A DNA stretch of 64,000 nt from Arenibacter catalasegens (GTDB lineage Bacteria; Bacteroidota; Bacteroidia; Flavobacteriales; Flavobacteriaceae): positions 39,764 to 103,763 of the forward strand of contig NZ_PHQQ01000025.1 of assembly GCF_002909235.1 (NCBI RefSeq), given 5' to 3'. Every line of letters begins with the position of its first letter. Position 1 is the first letter of the stretch. This document shows, piece after piece, positions 25,138-34,299 of this stretch. Below the pieces are notes generated by a model that made no database searches, was not told where the DNA came from, and worked only from the letters and a program-made list of their open reading frames with translations. The position numbers and the translations under genes are program-made.

Positions 25138-27756
25138 TTAACCAAGGTCGATTTCAACAACCTTTTTATTTACCGTTTTTGCCCTGATATTTTTTAAGGT
25201 CTTACTCTTATTGTTTTCCACATCCTGGATTATAATGGTATATTTTCCTTCATCGAAGACTTTGGGGGCAAAGGTATTTGTTGCCAATCTTATTGAATAA
25301 ACCAACTGGTTGTTTTGATCAAAAACCGAAATCACAGGCCTAAGTTTGTCTGCAACCTTTATAAGGGGTAACCAAGCAACTGCTTTACGACCATAATTGT
25401 CTTCTTGTTTTATAGTGATAGGCCACCCTGGAAATTGCTCATTTTTATTGCTCATAGGGTTAGCATATCTTGGCCAACAAGCCGTTGTTATGGTTCTTTC
25501 CCTTTTGTTGAAGGTTACCAAGCCATAACCAGTTGCCCTATTGTGAACAATAGCAGGCTCAATACCAGTGTTGAAAGGATTACCTATGGCATGGACAGAT
25601 ATTTTATTCCCAAATCCGTCCTCATGGTCGCCAACATAGGCCGGATTTTCGTAGGTATGTTCCTCGCTTTTTACTTCGGGCCAGAATCTCCTGGGCCAAA
25701 TATTGTTCAATGCCGGACCGGCAAAGGCGTAACCACTATCACAATGTTGTTCAATGCCATATTGAATAAAACTACCCAAATGCTGATCTCCGGCAATATG
25801 AAAAGCATAACATTTTCGAATGGCCCTTACAGCTTTATCCCTTTCATTGGCAGGCCAACCATTAGAATCCATGTCCGCGGTAGGGACATCTCCCAAAACA
25901 TATTCTCCTTTTTGGGGAATAGGCAAGGAGGGAACCACATCATCGTTTAGGGCCGGTTTTGGCAAGGTCGCCACTGTGGCGAAATTGGTTTGGGAAAGGA
26001 CCACTTTCATTTCTGCGCCATTGTTCCAATCTTGGGTCCAATGATCAATAAAGTCGTGCTGTCTTTTTCCCAAAAGAACGGCATCCAGATCCCGGTATTG
26101 TTTTATATCGAATTCTTTATTCTGTATCCATCCATTTCTTACCTGGGCTTCTGAAGGCAAGATGTGCTTGGGGGCCGATTTAAACTTTCTGTCCTCCAAA
26201 ATGGCAAAACTAAGTCCACCGTAGTTCCAAGTCGTATAATAAACGCCAATATTCTGTTGTACAGGGCTAGGGTCGTAGGGATCAGGTAAGTGGCTGGTCT
26301 GTGTAAACTGAACCATATTCACCCATTCTGCAGGCATTTTATACCCCCCTGAATCCTGGGCCAGCATTCCATATCCTTCACTTGTATCGGCTTTTTTTCC
26401 ACTCTCGCCCCATACATTGCCGTGATAAACATCATGGTCATCAGGGATTATGGCGCAGGGCTTATGTCTAAACAGTTCCCTATAAGACCAACCGAACATC
26501 ATCCATTTTCGTAAATAATCCAGACATAGGTCGTCCATATCTGCGTCACGTTCTGCACCAAACCCCCCGGTGGCTTCATAAAATTGGTCTCCGAGGAAAA
26601 GAATAATATCAGGATTTAATTTGGAAACATTTTCATAAACGTCGTTGTCTGGAAAACCATAGTGAAAATTACAACTAAAAACAGCCGCGGAAACAACATC
26701 CTTATCCATAGGTTCTTTAGCTATGGTTCCTTCGTAGGTGTATTGATGGGTTTCATTTTTTAAGGGAATTTCTACCAAGATTCGGTAAGGAACATCTGCG
26801 TTGGTATTCCAGTTTTCTACTTCAAAGTTCACTGCTCTTCCTATATGCTTCAATTTGGCGTTTGTTCTGGTTTTCCAAATCCCCTGTTCTTTGAATTGCA
26901 AGATTACCGCATGATCTTTAATTTCTTCAATGGGAGCCAATTGGGCGGTTAGTTTCAGCTTATTGTTGTGGAGAGTGTACTGGGCAAAACAAATAGGGCC
27001 ATATAATTGTTCTTTGTTTGAAATTAGTTGGTTTGAAGATATGCTCCAATGGGAAAAACCCACTGAGGGTTGGGATTGACTATTGGTTTTCGATTTTAAA
27101 TCGGCGAGCAAAGCAAAATTGCCTTCAACACTTTTACCGTCAACTCCTATGTTTTCTTGGGCATGTATAAGTTGATCGGTTATGGAGTCCAGTATCAAAA
27201 CCTTTAATAGGTATTTGTTTTCATAAGGCTTAAACTCTGCCACCAATTTGTAGTTATTCGGTATTTGGTTAAGGTTAGTTTCGAAGGTTTTATCTCCAAC
27301 CTGTAGCTTACCACTAGGGTTAAGTCCTATATTCAACCCCTTGCCGAAAACAGCAGCCGAACGGTAATCGTCAAAAGGTCCTTTACAACCTAACCGTAAT
27401 CCCAAACAACCTTCATCTAAGGGTACAATATTTTCATTCAACAAGTTTATTTCCACACTCACTGCCAATGGTGACAAATCATCCGTTTTTTGTACAGTAA
27501 GTAATTGTAAGGTTCTATTTTCAGCGGTAATGTTACATATAGCCATCCCATTTTTAAGTCGCCAATCCTGTAAGCGGTTTCCCCAATATTCGGGACCTAC
27601 CCATTTCATCTCGGGCCAGTTGTGCCAATTGCTTTTAAACTGTATTGCTTCTAGCGATTTTTCTCGGCCCGCTATTCCAAATGGGAATGCAGATGCGGAA
27701 AAACTGGGCAATAAGGTTCCTAGGGCAATGGTCTTGATATATTTTCGTCTGTTCAT
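25138..27756 (-). CDS. Exported PhoD-like metallophosphatase with long N-terminal region
   Basis: An 872-residue protein with a Tat-like leader (NRRKYIKTIALG). Residues about 40-350 form beta-rich, concanavalin-like and fibronectin-like regions (GFSHWSIS near 233). The PhoD-like phosphatase core starts near 358 (FSCNFHYGFPDNDVY). It shows metal-site segments LFLGDQFYE near 388, IPDDHDVYHGN near 438 and HIAGDQHLGS near 655. PhoD enzymes are calcium- and iron-dependent phosphodiesterases/monoesterases acting outside the cytoplasm. The much larger N-terminal part is unusual for PhoD and may bind glycan. It is the last gene of the SusC-SusD operon strand, 98 bases after the sulfotransferase-like gene. 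Confidence 0.83.
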   Translation of the reverse strand: MNRRKYIKTIALGTLLPSFSASAFPFGIAGREKSLEAIQFKSNWHNWPEMKWVGPEYWGNRLQDWRLKNGMAICNITAENRTLQLLTVQKTDDLSPLAVSVEINLLNENIVPLDEGCLGLRLGCKGPFDDYRSAAVFGKGLNIGLNPSGKLQVGDKTFETNLNQIPNNYKLVAEFKPYENKYLLKVLILDSITDQLIHAQENIGVDGKSVEGNFALLADLKSKTNSQSQPSVGFSHWSISSNQLISNKEQLYGPICFAQYTLHNNKLKLTAQLAPIEEIKDHAVILQFKEQGIWKTRTNAKLKHIGRAVNFEVENWNTNADVPYRILVEIPLKNETHQYTYEGTIAKEPMDKDVVSAAVFSCNFHYGFPDNDVYENVSKLNPDIILFLGDQFYEATGGFGAERDADMDDLCLDYLRKWMMFGWSYRELFRHKPCAIIPDDHDVYHGNVWGESGKKADTSEGYGMLAQDSGGYKMPAEWVNMVQFTQTSHLPDPYDPSPVQQNIGVYYTTWNYGGLSFAILEDRKFKSAPKHILPSEAQVRNGWIQNKEFDIKQYRDLDAVLLGKRQHDFIDHWTQDWNNGAEMKVVLSQTNFATVATLPKPALNDDVVPSLPIPQKGEYVLGDVPTADMDSNGWPANERDKAVRAIRKCYAFHIAGDQHLGSFIQYGIEQHCDSGYAFAGPALNNIWPRRFWPEVKSEEHTYENPAYVGDHEDGFGNKISVHAIGNPFNTGIEPAIVHNRATGYGLVTFNKRERTITTACWPRYANPMSNKNEQFPGWPITIKQEDNYGRKAVAWLPLIKVADKLRPVISVFDQNNQLVYSIRLATNTFAPKVFDEGKYTIIIQDVENNKSKTLKNIRAKTVNKKVVEIDLG

Positions 27757-27854
27757 GCTTTTTTTTATTCAGTCCTTCTCAGTTAATGGAGATATTAAGA
27801 TATAGCTTTTACTTTCTAGAATAAAATTTAACACATCAAGGAATATAAAATAGA

Positions 27855-29234
27855 CTATTCCATATCTATCTCCAACCTATTGATCAATTTGCCTGAAAAG
27901 GCTGGATAGTCCTTCGGATATCTATACGCACGAAAAATTGTCTTTTTTGGTAGCGGAAGATTGTATTTCCAAACGGTTTCTTTATCTGTAGTCACTTCAT
28001 GTAACATACCCTTCATTCCCTCACATATTAATGTATTTCCATTTTTTAAGCGCTGTGCTCCAGATATTACATTACTAAAAAAGTCATCTTGTTGAAATCT
28101 CCATTCAACAGATATTGGACCATTCGTAGCATTCGCTGCCAATTTGAAGTTCCCATTTTCATCAATCGGAAGCATTATTTCATCAACCGTTGAATAAGCT
28201 CTGTCAATTGTGGCATCGCCATTATTAAAAAACATAAGATTGCCACCGTTGGAAGGGAGTCCATTCAACCATACGGCATCGTGTTGTAAAAATGATAATT
28301 GTTCGGAAGGCAATCCATTTTTGTGGGCTAGAGGATTGCCCCATCTATAGACCAAATCTCCTCCTTTGCCTCTTTTACCTCCTTCATGTGTTGCCGATTC
28401 CGCGGTTGTAGTTGAGTGGTCTATAAACCACAATTCACTATAATGGTGGGCACTTAAGACAATAAGATCGTGTTCTTCAATATAATCAATGGAATTAAAG
28501 TGGGTGATGTCCATATCAATACTTTGAGAAAAGTTGATGTCAATTAATTCAGGATGTGAAGTTACATTTCCAAAATTGTCTTTTTCTTCATCAAAGTCCT
28601 GAATAATATGATCCCACTGATGCCACTCCCAAACAATTTTTGCGCTAGAGGCTCTCGTTGGTTCAATTTCTATAATATGTTCTGGCCAAACCCCTTTCGG
28701 ATTGATGTATTCCGGATTTTTACCAATTTCAAGCGCTTCTTGATCAGTCTTTATTTCCCAAGCAATTACCAAAATATTCCCGTTCGGCATTACTTCAATA
28801 TCGTGATGTTGGCAAAATTGGTCAGAACTGTAGTTCCAGGCCCAGGTCAATTGCCCCTCAAAACTATATTTGGCTATTCTGCCTCCGTGTCCGCGATCGC
28901 CAGAGAATACTGGATTATTGCCAGTTTTTTCAGTTCTTAAAAGGCTCCCATCCTCCAATAAATACACTGAATTATTCGGTGTATACTCACTTGTCCACTT
29001 ATTGACGATGTAACCCTCCATATCTATGAGATAGGTGTTTTTTGAAGTCAGCGGTGCAATGAGGGTATAACCGTTTTGAAATTTATTTGGTGAATACATT
29101 TCAATAGCTTCCTTTAATTCTGACATAATTATGATTTCCGATTCGGAATTTTTATTAATGTCATCATTTTCGCATGAGAAAATTATGGTGGTACCAAAAA
29201 CAAAAAAGAGTATCCTATAAAGTTTATGTTCCAT
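27855..29234 (-). CDS. Arylsulfotransferase-like (ASST) lipoprotein
   Basis: A 459-residue lipoprotein (leader ending IIFSC near residue 20). The bulk is a six-bladed propeller of the arylsulfate sulfotransferase family: NGYTLIAPLTSKNTYLIDMEG, NSVYLLEDGSLLRTE, WAWNYSSDQFCQHHDIEVM and HDAVWLNGLPSNGGNLMFFNNGD recur as blades. ASST moves sulfate from one phenolic ester to another through a sulfohistidine. QHHDIEV (near 142) and QHDAVWL (near 317) are candidate histidines, but the catalytic one cannot be fixed here. Many bacterial members act on unknown substrates. Placement in a SusCD operon near a sulfatase suggests a sulfated ligand, which is inference. Confidence 0.78.
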   Translation of the reverse strand: MEHKLYRILFFVFGTTIIFSCENDDINKNSESEIIIMSELKEAIEMYSPNKFQNGYTLIAPLTSKNTYLIDMEGYIVNKWTSEYTPNNSVYLLEDGSLLRTEKTGNNPVFSGDRGHGGRIAKYSFEGQLTWAWNYSSDQFCQHHDIEVMPNGNILVIAWEIKTDQEALEIGKNPEYINPKGVWPEHIIEIEPTRASSAKIVWEWHQWDHIIQDFDEEKDNFGNVTSHPELIDINFSQSIDMDITHFNSIDYIEEHDLIVLSAHHYSELWFIDHSTTTAESATHEGGKRGKGGDLVYRWGNPLAHKNGLPSEQLSFLQHDAVWLNGLPSNGGNLMFFNNGDATIDRAYSTVDEIMLPIDENGNFKLAANATNGPISVEWRFQQDDFFSNVISGAQRLKNGNTLICEGMKGMLHEVTTDKETVWKYNLPLPKKTIFRAYRYPKDYPAFSGKLINRLEIDME

Positions 29235-29278
29235 TATAGCGGGTAAGTTATTATTGATCTCGAAAATTAATATATAAA

Positions 29279-32200
29279 CTATTTTAAAAGCTTAAAAAGT
29301 TGCATTGCGTCATTATTCTTGCCTACAATTATTCCTTTTGTTCTATTTTGATCTAACTGGATAGGTTCCATGCTTTTTACATCTCCACTAATGTATAATC
29401 CGTTTTTATATCCTGGTGATGGCGTAAAATGTCCTTTGCCATTTCCTATGAGTAATAATCCAAAGGCGGCATCATTTCTAGGGGTTTCAATTTCTGAAGA
29501 ATATAAATTTCCAGCCAATAGAATGTCATTTAAACCGTCACCATTAAAATCATCCAATAAAATTTTATTCGATGAAGAATATTGCGCTTCATTCGGCAAG
29601 GGTATTACCTCAAACTTACCGCCTCCTATATTTTCCAGATAACTTGTTGCAAACGTCGTAGCACTATAATGAAGTGAATTTTGCAAATCTTCACCATATA
29701 CTTCACCCAGAGTGGCTGCCCCAAAGGCGTTGTATGTTGGGAATTTATCCTTTATAAATGGCATCTGTTCAGAACTACACGACCTACCTCTAAGTGGATA
29801 GGCCTTTCCTAAGTCGAAATAGCTTAAAACTATATCCGTAGTGCCGTTCTTATCGAAATCAGCTGAATAAACTTCAAAAGGGGCATCAGAGCTGGCCTTA
29901 TATTTATAATTGGTGCCCAAGTTACCAGCAATAAGATCCATATCTCCATCGTTATCCATATCCGCACTGGCGATACTATACCACCATCCGGTTTTATTGG
30001 ATAAGCCAGAATAATCAGTAATATTTTTGAAGCCATTAGTAGTATTCTCAAATATAAATATCGGAGTCCATTCGCCAACTACTACTAAATCTTTAATGTT
30101 GTCACCGTTTACATCTACCCATTCCGCATCTGTTATCATTCCTAAATCTGATAGTTCTGGTAAAAGTTCTTGGGTAGCATCTGTAAAAACAATTGTACTA
30201 TTTTTAGATTCATTTTTTAATAAATAACTTCTGGAGGGTAGAGGATAGTTGCCAGGAACCAATCTACCCCCTACAAATAGATCAATATCACCATCTCCAT
30301 CAAAATCAAATGGTTTTACTATACTTCCACTTGTAATCATTTTAGGAAGTGAATTACCAGTTTTATTGAAAATACCGTGCCCATCATTTATATATAGACG
30401 GTCTTGAAGTCTTTTATCCGAAGGCTCAAATTCATTTCCTCCACTTACCACGTATAAGTCTAGGTCACCGTCCGCATCGGCATCAAAGAATGTTGCGCCT
30501 ATATCCTCACTTACTGCATCCTTTTTCCAAGTCTCGTTGGGCTGTTTAGAGAAGGTGCCCTTATTGTTTTGAAGATATAGTTCGCCACTATACCCCTTGG
30601 CGCCTCCAACATAAAAGTCATCGAGCCCATCTTTGTTGACATCTCCAATTGCAATTCCCGGACCAAAATTGGACATTTTATGGGGCAGTAAAATTTCTTT
30701 TTCAAAATCATCATAATGGTTTTCAATATGGCGATAATCAATTTTAGCTTCATGAGTTGCATCTAAAAATAATTTGGAATTTTTCTCAGGAGTATCTTTT
30801 CCTAAAATGGCATCTTTATAGTCTAAGGTAATTAGTTGGTTGGCCTTTAGATCTTTAAGAGACTGTACCTTGCCATCGGGCCATATGACCTTAAGAAGAT
30901 CTATTTGGTTCGCTTTACCTAATCCAAAGTGTAAAATTTCTGAAACCGAAGATTGGAATCCCCTAGTTAAATATTGTTCCAAATATTGATTTCTTTTTTC
31001 GGTGGACAATACTATTCTAGCACCAATACCAAAGCGATTTTTTTCTGGACCCTTTAATTTTATCTTGAGATAATGCCCCAACCCTTGCTCTACACTGTTG
31101 TTTTTATAAATAAAGGAAAAATCGTCAGAATTATTGACAACGAGGTCTACATCGCCATCATTATCAAGGTCGGCATAGGCAGCCCCGTTGGAACTAGTGG
31201 GTATAACATCTTTGTTGTTTAAGCCGATTGAGCTAAAAGTTAAATCTCCATTATTTTTGTAGAAATAATTTTCTTTTTTCCTTTTAGGCATATGGGCCAT
31301 AATGTCATCTATAAAGGCCTTTTGATCAAATGTCTTTCCGTCTTTTTTAAATTGTATTATTTTTTCTTGTTGTTGCTTTCGATAGTTGATAAAATCGTTG
31401 TTTCGAAAATCCCCTTTTATACCATTGGAAATAAACAAGTCTTTAAAACCATCGTTATCCATATCAAAAAATAAAGGACCCCAACTCCAGTCGGTGCTCG
31501 AAACTCCTGATAGCTGGGCAATGTCTGAAAATCGTGGCAATGTACCATGGATTCCATTGTTAATTTGAAGAGCATTATACATATACTGATGATGTAATCC
31601 TAGATCTACGTGTTTATAAAACCTAGAGGGATTCATGCCGCTCATACTTGTTTTTATATCAAAATTATGTTCAGACATCATATCCAAGGAAATAAAGTCG
31701 AACAGGCCATCATTATTGAAGTCCGCAATATCATTTCCCATGGAAAAATTGGAAATATGGCTGGTGGTTTGCAGTATCACCTCTTTAAATGTACCATCTC
31801 TTTGATTTAAATACATATGGTCTTTTTCGGAATAGTCGTGTCCAACAATTATATCCGGCCAATTATCATTGTCCAAATCGCCAATGGCAATTCCTAAACC
31901 ATATCCCAACATATTATTAATGATACCAGCTTCTTTTGTAACATCCTTAAATTTTCCATTATTGTTTTGAAAAAGCCTTTCTCCTCTATACTCGGATTCA
32001 GTTTTTAGGTATTCCTCTATAACTTGATCTGGATAAAGGGTAATTCCATGATTTATAAGAAACATATCCAAATCTCCATCCTTGTCATAATCAAAAAAAG
32101 ATGCTTGAGTCGAAAAATGGGGCAGGTCTAGCCCATATTCTCTTGCATTTTCCTCAAAAACCGGTATTCCTTCTGAATTATTACCTTTATTAATATATAA

Positions 32201-32671
32201 TTCATTTCTTCTTTTATCCGGGTCACTGAATTTTCCTGACTTACTTATATAAATATCCAATTTTCCATCACCATTTATATCAACAAATGTTACCCCCGTG
32301 GGAAAGCCATATTTTCCTTCAAGATTGGCTATATCGGTAACATCCTCGAATTTCATATCACCTTTGTTTAAATAGAGTTTATTGGAATTTAAATTGGATA
32401 TAAAATAAATGTCTACTAAACCATCATTGTTCAGATCTCCCGCGGATACACCGCCGCCATTGTAATAATATTCATAAAACAAACCGTTCATTGTAGTGGT
32501 TTCCTTTAATATATTTTTAAAATTAATTTGAGAATTCTCTGGTGAAATTATTGAGAATAGCGAATCTGAATGTTGATCGTGCTCGGAGTTATCTTTATTG
32601 TTCACATCGGAACATGAAAGGACCGAGAGTACTACAAGACAAATTAACAAAGTATATTTTAGGAATAACAT
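29279..32671 (-). CDS. FG-GAP/VCBS repeat lipoprotein with ASPIC/UnbV domain
   Basis: A 1130-residue lipoprotein (VVLSVLSC, Cys20). It has many calcium-binding FG-GAP/VCBS-type turns such as DLNNDGLVDIYFI, DINGDGKLDIYI, DYDKDGDLDMFL and DFDGDGDIDLFVGG, arranged in two propeller-like halves. These are separated by an ASPIC/UnbV domain near 550-614 (RGFQSSVSEILHFGLGK, VIWPDGKVQSL). Such CRTAC1-like proteins very often accompany SusC/SusD pairs and are taken to bind glycan or protein at the cell surface. No catalytic residues are evident. A terminator-like hairpin lies between it and susD, so its expression may be partly uncoupled. Confidence 0.85.
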   Translation of the reverse strand: MLFLKYTLLICLVVLSVLSCSDVNNKDNSEHDQHSDSLFSIISPENSQINFKNILKETTTMNGLFYEYYYNGGGVSAGDLNNDGLVDIYFISNLNSNKLYLNKGDMKFEDVTDIANLEGKYGFPTGVTFVDINGDGKLDIYISKSGKFSDPDKRRNELYINKGNNSEGIPVFEENAREYGLDLPHFSTQASFFDYDKDGDLDMFLINHGITLYPDQVIEEYLKTESEYRGERLFQNNNGKFKDVTKEAGIINNMLGYGLGIAIGDLDNDNWPDIIVGHDYSEKDHMYLNQRDGTFKEVILQTTSHISNFSMGNDIADFNNDGLFDFISLDMMSEHNFDIKTSMSGMNPSRFYKHVDLGLHHQYMYNALQINNGIHGTLPRFSDIAQLSGVSSTDWSWGPLFFDMDNDGFKDLFISNGIKGDFRNNDFINYRKQQQEKIIQFKKDGKTFDQKAFIDDIMAHMPKRKKENYFYKNNGDLTFSSIGLNNKDVIPTSSNGAAYADLDNDGDVDLVVNNSDDFSFIYKNNSVEQGLGHYLKIKLKGPEKNRFGIGARIVLSTEKRNQYLEQYLTRGFQSSVSEILHFGLGKANQIDLLKVIWPDGKVQSLKDLKANQLITLDYKDAILGKDTPEKNSKLFLDATHEAKIDYRHIENHYDDFEKEILLPHKMSNFGPGIAIGDVNKDGLDDFYVGGAKGYSGELYLQNNKGTFSKQPNETWKKDAVSEDIGATFFDADADGDLDLYVVSGGNEFEPSDKRLQDRLYINDGHGIFNKTGNSLPKMITSGSIVKPFDFDGDGDIDLFVGGRLVPGNYPLPSRSYLLKNESKNSTIVFTDATQELLPELSDLGMITDAEWVDVNGDNIKDLVVVGEWTPIFIFENTTNGFKNITDYSGLSNKTGWWYSIASADMDNDGDMDLIAGNLGTNYKYKASSDAPFEVYSADFDKNGTTDIVLSYFDLGKAYPLRGRSCSSEQMPFIKDKFPTYNAFGAATLGEVYGEDLQNSLHYSATTFATSYLENIGGGKFEVIPLPNEAQYSSSNKILLDDFNGDGLNDILLAGNLYSSEIETPRNDAAFGLLLIGNGKGHFTPSPGYKNGLYISGDVKSMEPIQLDQNRTKGIIVGKNNDAMQLFKLLK

Positions 32672-32718
32672 TTAGCTGCTTTTATATTAAAAATACCACA
32701 ATAGGATTGGAGTAACAA

Positions 32719-32755
32719 AAAAATGAGGCCAGGATAAATATCCGACCTCATTTTT
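32719..32755 (-). terminator. Hairpin terminator/attenuator after susD
   Basis: AAAAATGAGG pairs with CCTCATTTTT, with an inner GGAT/ATCC hairpin. Read on the minus strand it is followed by a T-run. It lies 26 bases after the susD stop and before the FG-GAP gene, where partial termination would make susC-susD more abundant than the downstream genes. Confidence 0.7.
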
Positions 32756-32780
32756 ATAATTAAAGCTTTATATCATGGGA

Positions 32781-34289
32781 TTATTCACCATAATTTGGAT
32801 TTTGCTCCAAGGTATTATCGGGTAAATCGAATTGTTTTCCTGGGATCGGCCATAAATAATCTCTCGATGGATTAAATGTCCTTGTTCCACCTGGATCAAC
32901 TATTCCGTTCATAACATCTTCTGCAATTCCCCATCGCCTTACATCTGAATATCGTTTTCCTTCCATGGCCAACTCCACTCTTCTTTCATGGCGAATAACT
33001 TCTCTCATTTGTGCTTGTGAAAGTCCGGCAGGAATATCCGGCATCATAACACTTGGTCTTGAGCGTAACTCTTTTAGAGCCGCATAAACACTGGCATCTG
33101 GACCAACCGCTTCGTTTTGAGCCTCTGCATAGATCAACAATATCTCAGCGTATCTTAGAATGATAACATTTAAACCAGTAGTGGTTGGGTAACCAGTCGG
33201 TGTTACATTGGTGTCTTCATCATATTCTGTATATTTTTTGAAAGCGAAACCAGTGTATGTATTTAGATCATTTAAGGGTACTCCATTATTGTAGGTAGAT
33301 CCAGGTACAAATAAGGTTTGTTTTAACCGAGGGTCCCTATTTTCGTAGGGATTGGCAGGGTCATACAATGGAGAAGTACTTGTTGGTAAGCCGTCTACCA
33401 TGTCATAATCAGCTACCAATTCCGGTAAAGGCATGATTGAGGCCCAGCCTCCTCCACCATCAGCTCCAATATATAACTCGTAGAAATTACCAACCTCTGG
33501 AGATTTAAATTGTGCGTCAAAAATCACCTCTTCATTATTCTCATTTTCTTCCTTGAACAAATCCCGGTAGGAGGGAAATAAGCTGTAGCCCATGCCCATA
33601 ACCTCGTTAGCGGCAACAGCAGCTTCTGCATTTCGATTATTAAACAACAAAACCTTTGCTTTTAGAGCAATTGCAGCACCTTCAGTAGCTCTTCCAGTTT
33701 CGGATGCCGTTGTTTCCAACATCCCGGCAGCAGCGTTCAAATCAACGATAATCTGATCCACTACAGCTTCTTTCGTATTCCTTGGTAATGCTCCGTGCTC
33801 CAATTTTGGGGCTTCTAAAATTAGAGGAACTCCACCATAAAAATCTGTTAACTGAAAATAGAAATATGCTCTTAAAAATAAGGCTTCCCCTTTCATTCTG
33901 GTTTTTATGGCCTCATCCATCTCAACGGCATCAATATTATCTAATAATGTGTTTGCCCGTCCAATACCTTTCCAGAAATCATCCCAAAACCAGTCAATCG
34001 ATCCAGGTCCCCGTGCATCATGTGTTCCATCTGCAATGGCTTTAAAACCCTCCCAAGGGTAATTGCTGTAAGCATTGTCCGCAACTGCATCCGTGTATAA
34101 ATAATTTGATGCGTAACTTTGTAATCTGTTGTAAACCCCGTCAATCCCCAGTTTTGCGTCACTTTCAGTCTTCCAAAAGGTTTCGGCAGAAATCTGGGTA
34201 GTCGAACTTACCTCTAAAACATCTTTGTCACAAGATGAAACCAGGCCTAATACCAACAGTAAATAAATATAGTTTCTTATTGTTTTCAT
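32781..34289 (-). CDS. SusD/RagB-family glycan-binding lipoprotein
   Basis: A 502-residue outer-membrane surface lipoprotein (LVLGLVSSC, Cys20) that acts as lid and glycan receptor on the SusC transporter. N-terminal SusD-like segments TTQISAETFWKTESDAKLGIDGVY and the TPR region LFLRAYFYFQLTDFYGGVPLI (near 147-167) are present. The RagB/SusD C-terminal signature is present as LRYAEILLIYAEAQNEA (near 376), ERRVELAMEGKRYSDVRRWG (near 435) and the ending WPIPGKQFDLPDNTLEQNPNYG. It follows susC after 10 bases. SusD is intact although its SusC partner is frameshifted. Confidence 0.95.
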   Translation of the reverse strand: MKTIRNYIYLLLVLGLVSSCDKDVLEVSSTTQISAETFWKTESDAKLGIDGVYNRLQSYASNYLYTDAVADNAYSNYPWEGFKAIADGTHDARGPGSIDWFWDDFWKGIGRANTLLDNIDAVEMDEAIKTRMKGEALFLRAYFYFQLTDFYGGVPLILEAPKLEHGALPRNTKEAVVDQIIVDLNAAAGMLETTASETGRATEGAAIALKAKVLLFNNRNAEAAVAANEVMGMGYSLFPSYRDLFKEENENNEEVIFDAQFKSPEVGNFYELYIGADGGGGWASIMPLPELVADYDMVDGLPTSTSPLYDPANPYENRDPRLKQTLFVPGSTYNNGVPLNDLNTYTGFAFKKYTEYDEDTNVTPTGYPTTTGLNVIILRYAEILLIYAEAQNEAVGPDASVYAALKELRSRPSVMMPDIPAGLSQAQMREVIRHERRVELAMEGKRYSDVRRWGIAEDVMNGIVDPGGTRTFNPSRDYLWPIPGKQFDLPDNTLEQNPNYGE

Positions 34290-34299
34290 AGTTTATTTT

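Noticed and set aside
25405..25950. 181-codon open frame on the plus strand
   Set aside because: Antisense to the PhoD-like phosphatase gene, whose metal-site motifs are in the other strand. No recognisable protein features.
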